This document shows, piece by piece, positions 20,938 to 31,915 of a stretch of DNA of 64,000 bases. The notes beneath the pieces are model-generated. The model saw nothing but the letters and a program-made list of their open reading frames with translations, was not told the DNA's origin and did not search any database. The position numbers were made by a program, and so were the translations under genes. How positions within the stretch are numbered: the first letter of the stretch is position 1; each line of letters begins with the position of its first letter. The stretch lies in the NCBI GenBank assembly GCA_047967505.1, contig CM106540.1; one strand, given 5' to 3'. The stretch comes from Dipteris shenzhenensis. Lineage: Eukaryota > Polypodiophyta > Polypodiopsida > Gleicheniales.

Positions 20938-22920
20938 AAGAAGAAGAAGAAGAGGTTGACTAATCCCTTTGCATACATTGTTCATATTCTAACTCCTTTG
21001 AATAAAGTAACCAATTAGATTAAATTAGCTAGGGAAATTAATTTAATAAAATCAAGGCATTTGAATTAGTAAAGGGAACATAATTATTTATTACAGGTAC
21101 AATTTATAGGAAGAATAAGCATTAATTTTATTAGTTAACATTTAATAGGAAAACTAAAAGAGATGCCCAATTTTTATTAAAAAGGGGGTTTAAATAGGTA
21201 TTTAAAGCATGGTAGATAAGAAAAAAAGAGAAAAAAGAGATCAAATAGAGCTAAGAGAGAGAAGAGAGAGATATGAGAGGTGATAAGAAAAGAAAGGCAC
21301 AGGAAGATACGAGAGGCATCGAGAGAATAAAGAAAGGCAAAGAGAGAAAGGAGACATAGAGAGGGACCATGAGAAAAATAGAGAGATAGAGCTCGATGGG
21401 CAGCTCTGAATGGTGCCATTGTGGGGTGAGTAGAAAAAGGCAAGGGTTGTCAGTAGAGCAAAAGTGTTGAGTGAAATATGATTGTGGGATGTAAAACAAA
21501 AAAAATTATCCTCCTTATACATAATACAATAGATCATATCAGAGTAAGCTCATGGATACAGCACCATGCCTAATGTTAGTACTGATTTTTCCCTACACAA
21601 AACGTCTGCTATCTAAAGTGACATTGCTTCTTCATATTAGTAACATACTAAATAATCTCTAAAAAAGTAGGAAAAAAGTAGCCTATGAGTGTTGTAAAAA
21701 ATCCATGAATTTCTATAATTCAAAACTCCTTATCCCACTCCTCAAATTTTACATGTAGGGGGCAAGATCTATGTACTTAAGTCCCTTCCCTCCCTTCCCA
21801 TGGAGTTGGGCTTATTGGTCACTGGCCTTCCATCCCATAGTTTACTATGTCCAAGTAAACAATAGTTTTAAAAACATGTAAATAGGCTTTGCATAATAAT
21901 GCTAAAAAACCTAGACCAAAACCTGCTTACTATCCTGCATGGACCCAACCTATATCAAATCATGATATTACAAAGACCTTAAGAGAGTGTGCCTGTCTGT
22001 CCATCATTACTAGAGAGGTTTGATGTCCTTCTCCTTGCACTTATACTATTCCAGGTGGCATTCAAAGTGGATTGTAGCCCACAAGCTCAACCAATCTGAT
22101 GTAGGCTCCCTATGTAGTGCAATAGTAGGGAAAGTGTTAAGGATGGTGTTCTTTGCAAGTGCCACCCTTCCTAGGTCGTGGTGGTGCAACACTCCTCAAG
22201 TTTCACATGCAAAGTGTGTTTGAGTGACCTAAGTACCGAGGGATGGAATGTTATCTAGGGAGAGTGGGCGAGGCCAAAGATACGCCACTCCCTACCATAT
22301 TGATGGTCTAGTGCAAGTTTCATGCCACTCCTAGGTGTTAGGGTGCTTTAACTGTAATCCAAAGGCTTATAGACATTCATCACAAGTAACACAATAGATC
22401 ACATGTACAACTCTTTCCTCCATGTTATGACAATAGTAATGGCAACGTATGGGCAACTTAGCACAAAGAGTTTCACCCACAACTCGCTCAAGATATATAT
22501 CAGTATGCATTGGGAACTTCGCTATCTTTCAAAGCGTAAAAAAGAATACGATCAGTTGTTATAAAGCAAGAGACAGTGAAATCATTATCTCATAGTCAAA
22601 CACTCACAATAGTATTTTGCAGAGCCACACATGTCTCAAGGGCCTTGCATATGATACCCGCATTCTGTTCCAAGCATTCTGTTCCAAGCGTAGTGCCGAG
22701 TGGCAAGTCATCACCTTCAATTGAGTAAAGCGTAAACCATCATGGGCTAAAGCACTCTTGGGCAGACACACAACTATACGTATGATCCCCGCCGATCGTC
22801 CAATGGCATCCTCTATTGTCCAATGTGTAATGTGTAATGAATAAAAATAGAATGTGCAATATCAAAGTGATATTTAAATGAAAATCTCAACTAAAAGTAC
22901 AATGTGCAAGTAGAGTGATG
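20938..22920. other. intergenic, with a purine-rich stretch
   Basis: (GAA)n at 20938-20955 and a strongly purine-rich block at 21215-21400 (GAGAGAGA and AAGAAAAA words) whose minus-strand frames encode only Ser/Phe/Leu repeats. Nothing else is recognisable up to 22920. Confidence 0.45.
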
Positions 22921-23012
22921 CATATCTTTACCATTCATACACGATGCATGGTGAGATGTGAAAGTATGCATGCTCAACCACTTAAATGATATGTGATCCA
23001 CATTATGATTTT

Positions 23013-23240
23013 CAAGCACAAGGATATTACTCTTATTAAATCCTGTGCAAAGCATCATATCCTATTGGACAACATGCACATATGCTAGAAGCACACTGAT
23101 GCATATTTCTAGCACTCATGCATGATGCATGGTAAGAAATGTCAAAATATGCATCGGTGTGCTTCTAGCATATGTGCATGTTGTCCAATAGGATATGATG
23201 CTTTGCACACGATTTAATGAGAGTAATATCCTTGTGCTTG
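23013..23240. repeat. long hairpin, 96-bp arms
   Basis: The left arm 23013-23108 (starting CAAGCACAAGGATATTACTC) is nearly the exact reverse complement of the right arm 23145-23240 (ending GAGTAATATCCTTGTGCTTG), with a 36-nt loop. Only about five mismatches or single-base gaps are visible. The flanks also repeat directly: CATGCTCAACCA..AAATGAT occurs at 22971 and 23251. It could be a foldback transposon or a small-RNA precursor. Confidence 0.9.
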
Positions 23241-23254
23241 TAAAATATGCATGC

Positions 23255-23885
23255 TCAACCATGCAAATGATGCCTAATCCACATCAAACTCTATTAGGCA
23301 CAAGGGTCTTAATCATGATACTCTATGAAGGTACTTAAACCCAACCCTGGTATGTAAGCTTTGAACATTTATATCTAACAAATTATCAAAAGTAGAAAGA
23401 AATATTTTTATGAAGTTATACAGAAGCCTTTCCATAATTTTCTAGTAGCTTGACTGTCCACATACATGTCAATATTTTCATCAAAATTATCAACATTGAT
23501 CATGGCATATGAGTGGCATATACAAATGCTAGTATTGGCATTTATATTGATGCATATTTTGATGGAAATTTACCTACTAATGTTCCTCAAATCTTTTAGA
23601 TGAAATGACATTTTTAATTTGAAAAAAGAAAACATTACAAATAAATGATCAAAATAGCATCTTTTGTAGTATTAGAAGGTGGAGAATGATGGAGAACCAG
23701 AGTGTCTAAAAGAATATGATGATATATCTCTAGTAGGAGTGGCTATCGAATAACCACTAAAGTGAGAGCACAACCTCACTCAAGATTGATCATGCAATTG
23801 ACGTAGTGCTTGGAGCACAACCTTACTCAAGAAGCCCTTATAATTTGTCTATTCTAGTATCTATATGCCTTAAGACTCAGTTAAA
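23255..23885. other. AT-rich intergenic DNA
   Basis: No coding or repeat feature is supported. A short repeated phrase (TCACTCAAGA/TTACTCAAGA, with GAGCACAACCT) occurs near 23770 and 23815. Confidence 0.4.
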
Positions 23886-23889
23886 TTTC

Positions 23890-24250
23890 TTGTTAAGGCA
23901 AGACTTCATTAGGCTTACCATGGCTCCATGGGGTGCCCCGTTGTTATCCTAGAAATAAAAAAAGATGGCACCTATTGGTGTTAGGTATTGGTTGTTACCA
24001 ATTAAACTACATAACCATTAAGAATATGTACCCATACCCCAAATTGATAATTGCATCATGCCAAGCTCTTTTTTAAGATTGACCTTAGACTTGACTATCA
24101 TCAAATAAGAATCTAAGAAAGTGATATCCTCAAGACTGCTCTCTATGTATGATACGGACATTATGAGTGTCTTACATGCTATTTGATTTGAGAAATATGT
24201 TATGTTTCTAGAGCTCATCCTTGTAGAAAAGGAAGCTAATCTTGAAGTGA
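23890..24250 (+). pseudogene. Ty3/gypsy reverse-transcriptase relic
   Basis: The plus strand reads LLRQDFIRLTMAPWGAP, then a Lys-rich stretch with stops, then ITIKNMYPYP with a following Ile-Asp, and, after frameshifts, TALY..YGHYECL. These correspond in order to gypsy RT landmarks: the GxIRPSxSPWGAPVLFVKKKDG region, NKxTIKNxYPLPRIDD, and KTAFxTRYGHYEFxVMPFGL. Many stops and indels. No integrase or LTR is visible nearby, so this is an isolated ancient fragment. Confidence 0.7.
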
Positions 24251-24259
24251 GATTTAGAG

Positions 24260-25120
24260 CTATGCACTTGCAGCCTGTTGCACACAACCTACTTGGTAAT
24301 GATTGTCATGCCGGAAACTTACTTTTTTCCATATGGCAAGAAAGCATTTGACTTACAAGGATATGTTAGGTAATATTTTGCAAGCCTATGGTCAGATAAA
24401 TGTCTAATGTGGAGTATTGAAAGCATCCAAAATTATAGAAGTGATCAATGTAAGAAGGAAAAAGGAATGATTGGTGAAGCAGAGAGCGCAATAATGTTTG
24501 GAGGATAGGTTAATATTTTGGAAGATTTCCATTCTGTGCACGGCATAAGGCCCTTATCATTTTAGATCATATGTAGAGCAAGGTAGGTTATGTGTGAGAG
24601 TAGGTAGTATATATGTTTTCCTTTTGTCAATGTATGTAATCCAATGATTTGATTCTTTAATGAAACCTTATGCATATCAAAATTTCCCATTCATACTAAT
24701 ATGCTCAATGTCACCATTACTCTTCTTAACATCAATGAAGATTGCAAATTCCTCTTAAATAATAAATATAGACCACTATCTAATACTTTTTTTTATAGTC
24801 AATGTTATCCGATAGCTCACAACACCCATCCTTAAATTCCCCAACCTCTCCCTTTAATGGAGTGTTCATACCCTTGTGTAAGTCCTATAAGTCCCTACTC
24901 ATAAGACAACACGGTCACGATATATGGCTTGCCCACCCTTTTGCATGACACATTGAGCAACAAATCCAATATGACAAGAACTTAATGGATACTAGAAAAC
25001 AAAATGGGGTGCAGACCTAATGTAACCTAGCATCATCAATCCTTGAATATCACATTTGATTGAGAATCTGGAGGGCTTCTTGACTGTTTCCATGCTAGGC
25101 ATATCTACTCATCAGTGCAC
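24260..25120. other. AT-rich intergenic DNA
   Basis: No gene is supported. The T-rich and AT-rich composition continues from the gypsy relic to the start of the PPR pseudogene. Confidence 0.4.
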
Positions 25121-25129
25121 TTCATGTTA

Positions 25130-25740
25130 CGATGTTTTTATTGGGCAACTTGTAGAATATGGAGAGAATATGGAATGTGCAACATCAACACTTCCACTTT
25201 TTCAATACATGTCAATGAGCATACTACCCACAAATGCATCCAATTCAAACCCAATTTTTATAAGGTCAGCATGAATTTGTGTTCCTTCATTTAGGCCTGC
25301 CATGCTAGAACATGCTTTTAGAATGCAAACAAATGTTGCATGCTCCATGCCCTCCTTTTGAATTTGCGCATACAATGGGAGTACTTGTTAAGCATGCCCA
25401 AGTTGCACATGCACTAAAATCAACACATTCCAAGCCACACTATCTTTCCTAGGTAATCCATTGAACACCACTTGTGCATACTCTAAACTCCCACATTTGG
25501 AATACATGTCAATGACAGAGTTGCTAACAAACAAGGCCAACTCAAGTCCATGAATAATAGTATAGATATGGTTCCACCAATGTGGGTGTAGGGCCAATAC
25601 ATTTGACCATACTTGCAAGATGCAAATAATTGTGATCTGTTTGGGTTGAATTTGATGATTTTGCATTTGATTGAAAAGGTGAAAAGCCTAAAATCCATTC
25701 TTTTGGCATAACCTAGTGCCAAACCTAAAGTCTTTGAGCT
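25130..25740 (-). pseudogene. pentatricopeptide-repeat (PPR) protein pseudogene
   Basis: Reading from 25740 downward: NGF*AFHLFNQMQNHQIQP, then LFVSNSVIDMYSKCGSLEYA and FNGLPRKDSVAWNVLI. After a frameshift near 25393 it continues LYAQIQKEGMEHATFVCIL, KACSSMAGLNEGTQIHADLI and KIGFELDAFVGSMLIDMY. These are successive P/L/S-type PPR motifs of the plant-specific PLS subfamily, whose members act in organellar RNA editing and processing. At least one frameshift and stops (a TGA after MLIDMY, a TAG in the first motif) inactivate it. The usual E/DYW C-terminus is not visible. About four motifs survive of the ten or more normal for the family. Confidence 0.85.
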
Positions 25741-25744
25741 GAGT

Positions 25745-26785
25745 GTGATAGTGGGTATTAGAGGTAGAGATGTGGATGTGGGTATCCTTAGCAATATAGA
25801 ATGATTTTGGAGGAGGCTTGCAAAGTTTGCACATGTCTGGATTCTATGCTGTCAAAAGGGGAGGTGCATCAATATTCAAATTTGTGCTCAAAGCATTTTG
25901 ACTGTGAATATGATTCAAAAATATATTTGCTTCCGATACATTTGCACGAAAGCCATAGTCTCAGAAGTGTTGGCACTCAGTGGACTCTCATTTTCCATGA
26001 GAAATTTTCATCTTGGACATCAGTAGGTAGGAACACTTGGTGGACCAGTTGCAAATGTAGTCCATGTATGATTAAAATATATGGGCACATCCAAAACGCC
26101 TTTGATCTACTAGTCTGCTTACACGTAGGTCAATGGTGTCTCACAAGAGAAGAAGATCATACTAACATCACTTGGCATTGGAACATTCAGTGAAACCATA
26201 GACATTGATGAATAGTACTGTCTCGAATGTAGTATCTTCAGTAAATATTTTCCCAAAGGCATACCTAATCTGCAACCTTACTTGAATTTCTAGTACATAA
26301 AACAACGATTAAAAAATATTTGCGTTGCCCAAACAAATGCGGTTCTTTATTTCATCTGCCCTGTACCTCACATACAGCTCTCTCCCAACTTCCAAATCCT
26401 CCGCACTCAACAAATACTCTTGAAATGAGGCTTCCCGTAATATTTTAAGCAGTATCCTAACATTCCATGATATGTATGCATGTTGCATTTCTTGAGAGTG
26501 ACACATGATCTATGCACCCTCTGGCCTGCATCCAAACCTGATGCAAGCCAATCCTTGAGCATCATATTCCCTCGTTTACTAGACTTTCTTCCTATGATAG
26601 CTAGGAATGGAACACATATTGCCTAAAATTTGTGTGAAGGTTGAAATTGTAAGCTAGGAAGCCCTTTTTGAAAATCTGCTTGTAAAAATTTCAGTGTTGG
26701 AATAAAGCTACGAAATCTTTTTTAAAAATTCATCACTTTGTCAATTCCGTTGCTGTCTAGATTTTGATTATCTGATGTTTTAGTG
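25745..26785. other. no recognised gene
   Basis: A 130-codon plus-strand frame at 25801-26193 and a 65-codon minus-strand frame at 26309-26506 are open but show no motif. I cannot decide whether they are PPR-pseudogene continuation or chance. Confidence 0.3.
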
Positions 26786-26788
26786 GTT

Positions 26789-26903
26789 GAGTTAATGCAG
26801 GTGTTTAAGCTTAGGTTAATGGATTATTTGAGTTAATGTGGATCTTTAAGCTTAGATTAATGGATTATTTGAGTTAATGAAGGTCGTGAAGCTTAGGTTA
26901 AGC
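26789..26903. repeat. 41-bp tandem repeat, 2.8 copies
   Basis: Units beginning GAGTTAATG start at 26789, 26830 and 26871, each containing TTTAAGCTTAGRTTAATGGA or a close variant. The period is exactly 41 bp. Confidence 0.85.
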
Positions 26904-27778
26904 CAAGTAAGTTGTCTAATTAATTAATAAAAAAGTATCTAGGAGCGATTAGGATAACTAAATAACTGCTTTTCATGCAACATAGTGACTAGCCTCTTGG
27001 ATGCTAGCCAAAAATTAGGGATCAACCGCTCCATGGATTACGATGCCACCTAATTAATGAATATTTCCCTTCCTACACACACTGCCATTGTACTGGCTCG
27101 GCCATATGCAAATCTTCCTCTTCCATATGATAGGCTTTTCATACTGCATGTAAATGGAGAGTGTCCACCCACCTTGAGACCATCGTTCCTAAATCAAAGG
27201 GAGGTGGAGGGTCCCTTGGTGACAATGCAAAAGCCGGTGAGAGGCATGGCCTTGCAAAGTGGAGTTAACGTCTAGTGGCCGGCCCCCCGCTTTGCATGGC
27301 ATCCCCCACTCTAAATTTTGAATCCCAGCTTCTGTACCACTTTTGCCATAGCCGGGCTCTCTACAACCTCCTCGTTGGTACACAGTCCTGCCTGCTCCAT
27401 CTTTCCAATGATACCTACAAATTTCCAATGCGTGCTCGTGTGCTCGTGTACTCGATACACTCGTATTCATCTTTTGTTTCTTTTTGCAATTTCTTTCTGG
27501 TAAATGCATTTTACGTTATTAGATTAAGGAGCTCAGAAATCTTCTGCTTCACCAGCAAGCATACTCCTATAGACCGGTAGAGATTACCAATGTCAAGCTG
27601 GCAGAAACTCCTTCACAAGCCTGGAAACCTTGAAGGTAATGGTGGTGAGTTCTTATGAATTCTACTATAAACACCTATTTCATTAATTTTGGAATGGTGC
27701 ACTGTCCAAATTTGTTTTGTGAGATAATTTTGGATAAAACATTAAAAAAAAAGATGCTCTTATAAAACAAAACTTTGA
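26904..27778. other. no recognised gene
   Basis: The 27,060-27,580 segment has higher GC and open frames on both strands (72, 101 and 106 codons), none with a known motif. The two strands being open together suggests composition rather than coding. Nothing else is seen. Confidence 0.35.
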
Positions 27779-27970
27779 GTCAAAAAGGAAGATTTTAAAA
27801 AATCAAATTAGAAAAAACGACGTGACTTGTTATTAAAACTAGAGTACATTAAAAAAAGAAGACATCACATGTTAAAAGAGACAAAAAGTAAGATTTTAAA
27901 AAATCAAATTAGAAAAAATGGCGTGACATGTTATTAAAGCTAGAGTACATTTAAAAAAAAGCATGACACA
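27779..27970. repeat. 101-bp tandem duplication
   Basis: GATTTTAAAAAATCAAATTA occurs at 27791 and 27892, followed in both by GAAAAAAYGRCGTGACWTGT and TATTAAARCTAGAGTACATT. Two units, AT-rich, non-coding. Confidence 0.85.
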
Positions 27971-28100
27971 TTTGTACAAGAAGTAGATCATATAACTCAA
28001 AGCCATATGGTGTCAAAAAACACCTTACATTAGCTCAGCCTAGACGATCTCATCTTGGTCTCACTTATCTTCTCAATAACCCAAACTCTAGAAGATCTCA

Positions 28101-28538
28101 TCATTGGCCTCTTATCTTCTCAATAACCCAATCTTCCATTGCCTCCACATCTGTGTCCTCAATATAATTACATGTAAGAAAGAAATTTAAGTAGTCACAG
28201 ACTGTTTCTTTATAATTTCTCTGTGAGGCTCTTATTGTTCTCTCAGCATCCGCATCAAATCGCCCATGATGAGAGCTGCGATAACAAAGGTTACTTAATA
28301 AGTCTAAGAAATCTTGTCGTGCTTTTATAATATGTCTTAAAAGTCTTTCACTCTCTGCTATCTTGAGAGTCTCCTCCCTCTCTGCATGCCTCTATGCATC
28401 AAATTCCTCTCTCTCCATCTGTGTCAATGGAGAGCCTTGTCGAATTCTAACCTCTCTCTGTGCTCCTTGGTCAACAATCCATTCTTTGAGACTCTTAATT
28501 CCAGACTCCACGTCTTTGATGATGACAAGGACATCCAT
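28101..28538 (-). pseudogene. 146-codon ORF with one internal TAG, unknown protein
   Basis: Starting at the ATG at 28538, the frame reads MDVLVIIKDVESGIKSLKEW, then QMEREEFDA, TAG at codon 49 (28394-28392), then RHAEREETLKIAESERLLRH and on to DTDVEAMEDWVIEKIRGQ before TGA at 28101. Apart from the single stop the frame is clean for 145 residues. The sequence is helical and charged, with a CDYLNFFLTCNYIED core that I do not recognise. The stop could be one C-to-T change (CAG to TAG). It lies 560 bp downstream, on the same strand, of the two-exon unit at 29101-29556 and may once have been part of the same gene. Confidence 0.5.
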
Positions 28539-28568
28539 GGGTGGGGAGATGATAAAGAAAGAGAGATG

Positions 28569-28795
28569 GACTAGGATGGAAGAAAGAAGAGAGTGTTTGT
28601 GGAAGGACTAGGATGGAAGAATACAAGTTAATGAGAAGCACTAGGATGGATGAAAGAAGAGAGTGTTTGTGGAAGAACTAGGATAGAAGAATACAAGTTA
28701 CTAGGATGGATGAAAGAAGAGAGTGTTTGTGGAAGGACTAGGATAGAAGAATATAAGTTATTGAGAAGGACTAGGATGGAAGGGGGGGTGGTGGG
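28569..28795. repeat. ACTAGGATGGA minisatellite
   Basis: Units of roughly 68-85 bp contain ACTAGGATGGATGAAAGAAG, AGAGTGTTTGTGGAAG and ATACAAGTTA (three to four copies). One and a half further copies lie at 29675-29752, on the other side of the two-exon gene, so the gene is bracketed by the same repeat. Confidence 0.8.
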
Positions 28796-28799
28796 AAAA

Positions 28800-28915
28800 A
28801 GAGATGGAGTGAGAGAGAGAGAGATAGGGACAGTGGAGTTTGAGAGAGGAGAGAGTGTACAAAAGAAAGCGATATGGAGGGTTAGGAGAGAGAGAGAGAT
28901 TCTGTGTAAAAGAGA
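28800..28915. repeat. GA-rich low-complexity tract
   Basis: GAGAGAGAGAGA and related purine words continue from the minisatellite. The plus-strand frame here is an artefact. 28950-29100 holds a threefold repeated AAGTCTYTGTGGAAYT word and no gene. Confidence 0.6.
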
Positions 28916-29100
28916 GTAAAGTATATTTTGACCCCTCCTCTAAAAGTCTTTGTGGAATTGTAGTTCCATTTCTTGTCTATTATACATTAGAGAACTAAAA
29001 AGTCTTTGTGGAACTATAGTTTCATTTCTTATCTATTACAACTTTAGAAAACACATAAGTCTCTATGGAATTAAATTTCCATCACTTGACTATAACATCA

Positions 29101-29556
29101 TTAGAGAGAGCATATGTCCTCGAAAGTGCCTACTATGGCATTAGCTTCATGAAAACAAGCAGACTTTAAACCTGCAGGCCATGCGTAACCAGGGCTGGCA
29201 TCGCAAATCTCCTTACAGATTCTCCTCACAACCTGTTTCGAATCTTCCACCGACTTGTAAGCATTCAACAACTCCTCTTTTCTCTCTTGGCTTTCCTCAT
29301 CTTCACCATTTTTTTCAATACAGCTTCTAGCCACCGCCATATCCTGTACAAAAATTAACTCATTAGCATAAGAAGTACGCGATTAAAAGAAGCGAAAAAG
29401 AAAGCTAGGGATATTCACCTCTTCTGCTGAATTCAAATCAAGCAGCCATGTGCATAACATATCCTCCTCGAATGATTTTCCTTTCATTGGTCCATACAAA
29501 AGGGATCTAAGACAGAGTTTGAGTTCAGTAAATGAAGTCGCGTAGTAACTAGTCAT
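29101..29556 (-). CDS. small two-exon gene, hypothetical protein (126 aa)
   Basis: Exon 1 runs from the ATG at 29556 to 29419 (46 codons, MTSYYATSFTELKLCLRSLL...). The donor is AG|GTGAAT at 29418. A 75-bp intron ends in TTTTGTACAG. Exon 2 runs from 29343 to the TAA at 29101. Both exons are in phase 0 and the join gives 126 uninterrupted residues, so it is one of the few undamaged coding units here. The protein is soluble and helical, with an acidic middle (EKNGEDEESQERKEELLNAY) and five cysteines after the splice. I do not recognise the family and infer no function. A TATA-like element is not obvious. The start could also be the upstream frame beginning at 29634. Confidence 0.5.
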
Positions 29557-29674
29557 TGTCTTAAAGGGAAAAGTGAGAGAAGGAGAGTGAGGGAGCGATA
29601 GCAAGGGATGCACAATGAGCCGCCCCTCCTTCAAGAGTGATAGAAAGTGAGGGAAGACGTAAAGTGAAAGATCA

Positions 29675-29752
29675 ATACAAGTTAATGAGAAGGACTAGGA
29701 TGTAAGAAATAAGACAGTGTTTGTGGACGGACTAGGATGGAAGAATACAAGT
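29675..29752. repeat. distal copy of the ACTAGGATG minisatellite
   Basis: TACAAGTTAATGAGAAGGAC, TAGGATG, AGTGTTTGTGGACGGACTAG and ATGGAAGAATACAAG match the units at 28569-28795 in the same orientation. Confidence 0.75.
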
Positions 29753-30300
29753 GCACTAAGGCACAATGTGTTCGCTATGATAAGGATAAGGGTTGGAATA
29801 AAGTGAGTGAAGCATTGGGAATGCTCTACTTTAAGTGAGTGGAGATTGTCCAACTGACACTTTAACCAATAGTGTGTAATGAAAGGTTTGGAATAAAATC
29901 TTGTAGAGCTTTGGGAATGCTATACTTTAAGTGAGTGGAGCATTGGGAATTGATACTTTGGAGTGAAACATATTACAAATAATTTTTATGTTCTTCTCAT
30001 CACACATTTATTTCCAAATAATCACATCATCACATATTCATATCAAAATTCTCATCACACAAGGTTATTTTTCCAAATAATCACATCATCACACATTCAT
30101 ATCATAAAATTGTGTGCATGAAATAAATATATAAATATCATGACTAAATGCCACTCAAGTAATAAGTCACAAATTGGTGTATAATCAACAAAACCAACAT
30201 CATGATTCATCCATTACAACAAATAAATGTCAACCATAATATTCACAGAATAAACAACATCATGAGAATATGCTCCTCATGCATATATACAAAAACAACA
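29753..30300. repeat. AT-rich spacer with two short direct repeats
   Basis: GGGAATGCTMTACTTTAAGT followed by GAGTGGAG occurs at about 29817 and 29915. TCACATCATCACAYATTCAT occurs at about 30020 and 30080. No gene is seen. Confidence 0.6.
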
Positions 30301-30309
30301 TCATACATG

Positions 30310-30606
30310 CATCACAACTCTTCCGATGCTTCTAGTGGAGACTATGGCAACTCTTCTGATGCTTCCAATGGAGGCTGTGGTGCTCTAGATGTACAATCAG
30401 TCTATACTTCTTCTATAGTATGTATTGCTTTTGGAGTAGACTCAATATCCTCTTCCTTAAATGCAAGCAGAGGCTATGGCAACTCTTCTGATGCTTCCAG
30501 TGGAGGCTGTGGTGATGTAGGTGTACATTGAGTCTCTACTTCTTCTGTAGTGTGTAGTTCTTTCATAGTAGACTCAGTCTCCTCTTCCTTAAATGCAAGC
30601 TCCAGC
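30310..30606 (-). repeat. 143-bp tandem repeat encoding a peptide repeat
   Basis: Two units (about 30318-30460 and 30465-30606) each give, on the minus strand, LAFKEE, an acidic Ser/Thr segment (ESTMKELHTTEEVETQC or a variant), then PQPPLEASEELP. The frame is shared by both units, with stops at equivalent Pro-Trp-like junctions. It follows the third C48-like domain and looks like the tail of that gene, now out of frame. Confidence 0.65.
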
Positions 30607-30890
30607 TGCACGTTGTATTCTAATGGCAGCAATTAGGTCTCGAATGATTTCAGCCCTAGACAATTTTATATCCTCCTCTGAATATTTGAGCTCCAAGAGT
30701 CTTCCGATGAGACCTGTGGCTTAAGTGAAAATTTCTTTGAAAATCAATATGCAGTTATAGGCAACTCTCCACCCACAACTATGCCCATCTTCTTGCTCTT
30801 CTACTAAATGCCTTTGGAAGTCTAGCGAGTCTTTGTACTGTCCTATTTCTCTGATAGCAGATACCAACTTCTCAACCGACCTGCTCATCA
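30607..30890 (-). pseudogene. C48-like domain C, exon 3 (Cys box)
   Basis: The acceptor ...GATGAGCAG precedes SVEKLVSAIREIG, then EEQEDGHSCGWRVAYNCILI and KEIFT, followed by a stop (TAA near 30721), then LSRAEIIRDLIAAIRIQRA. SCGWR is the position of the catalytic Cys of Ulp1-type peptidases, preceded by a Gln. It ends at a TAA before the tandem peptide repeat. It is the third repeat of the domain, with one in-frame stop. Confidence 0.65.
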
Positions 30891-30970
30891 TGACATATTA
30901 AAAAAACTTAGTGTGTCTATTACATAAGGTATATAATATAGAAGTAACAATAGATTAATAGAATACTTAT

Positions 30971-31060
30971 GTTTGCACTGAGCCATGAAAGCCTGCAATC
31001 GAGTTAACAAACCAACAATAGTTGTCTTCAATATCCCAAACCACCAGACTCCAATGTTCC
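30971..31060 (-). pseudogene. C48-like domain C, exon 2 (His box)
   Basis: After the acceptor TTCATGTAG the exon reads EHWSLVVWDIEDNYCWFVNS and then IAGFHGSVQT. HWSLVV is the catalytic-His box of the C48 family. The residue 17 positions on, normally Asp, is Asn. The donor that follows is ATAAGT, not GTAAGT, so this splice site is mutated. Confidence 0.65.
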
Positions 31061-31142
31061 CTACATGAATAATTAAGAACCATTTTTATTTAACACAATG
31101 TTGCCATTATAAGATGAAAATAAAGGTTGCCATGATACTTAC

Positions 31143-31314
31143 ATCTCGTGATATGCCATAAATAGGACTCGCATGCCATATCTAAATGTAAAGGTGTAAC
31201 CATTTACAAACATCGGCTATCGTCTTTTTGCTATCGTTAAGTATAGGAGAAAGGAGGGAATCCAACATATACACACGATTTGGTACGGATCTACAAAATC
31301 ATGAGATAACTATA
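31143..31314 (-). pseudogene. C48-like domain C, exon 1
   Basis: The acceptor GGGTGCAG leads to VIS, a stop, then VPNRVYMLDSLLSPILNDSK and KTIADVCKWLHLY followed by another stop and frameshift. It ends at a donor GTAAGTATC. It aligns with the first exons of domains A and B. Two lesions make it non-functional. Confidence 0.6.
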
Positions 31315-31399
31315 CTGCACCCACAAATAAATGAATATAAGCTTATTAGATTTAATCAAAATATTGAATTATCAAGCAGAGAAAAAGTTTGTATCAAAC

Positions 31400-31915
31400 C
31401 TGAGAATGGCCATCATAACATTGTTATTGACCTCATTTGAAGCTCTAGAGAGGACTAAAATCTCCTCTCCACCAAATTCAAGATACTGAGGTCTATGTTG
31501 AATCATAACCCTAACATTAAAAGAGCTTCCCAATTCTTCAAATGAAGCCACGTTTGTAGAGTTGAGGTCTTCTATCCCCTTTGACTCTTTGACGGCATTC
31601 ATTTCGCACTCCTCTAAGCCATTATCTATTTGACTTTTGGGAGGGTCCATAATGTTGCCCTTAATGATTGCTCGAATGGTACATGTTATAAATGCATAGA
31701 GATGCAAGTCTGTATATGTTGACAGTGTGGTGTCATTTTGTATCTCAAAAATTTGACCAAGTACCAAAAAGAAATTGTAGCCCACCCTCCATCCACAATC
31801 GTAGATGTGGCTATCCTCTTGATGTGATACCTGACATGTTATATACTCTATTTGTTGTGCCAAGTCACATTGCCGCATTACTGTGTCGATAGCACCTACC
31901 AACTTTCGAGCCGAT
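31400..31915 (-). CDS. C48-like domain B exon 3 joined to the linker of domain C
   Basis: A long open exon. From the acceptor TGATGTGCAG at 31916 it reads SARKLVGAIDTVMRQCD, VSHQEDSHIYDCGWRVGYN with the catalytic-type Cys in DCG, then an acidic linker (NGLEECEMNAVKESKGIEDL), then FNVRVMIQHRPQYLEFGGEE and NNNVMMAILR before the donor CAG|GTTTGATA at 31399. No stop interrupts it. Known C48 (Ulp1) peptidases cut SUMO or related modifiers, and TE-encoded relatives are common in plants. This copy is the best preserved of the three. Confidence 0.6.

Noticed and set aside
27189-27580. Overlapping 101- and 106-codon frames on opposite strands
   Set aside because: Both strands are open, with no recognisable motif or splice or promoter context. 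I could not support either.
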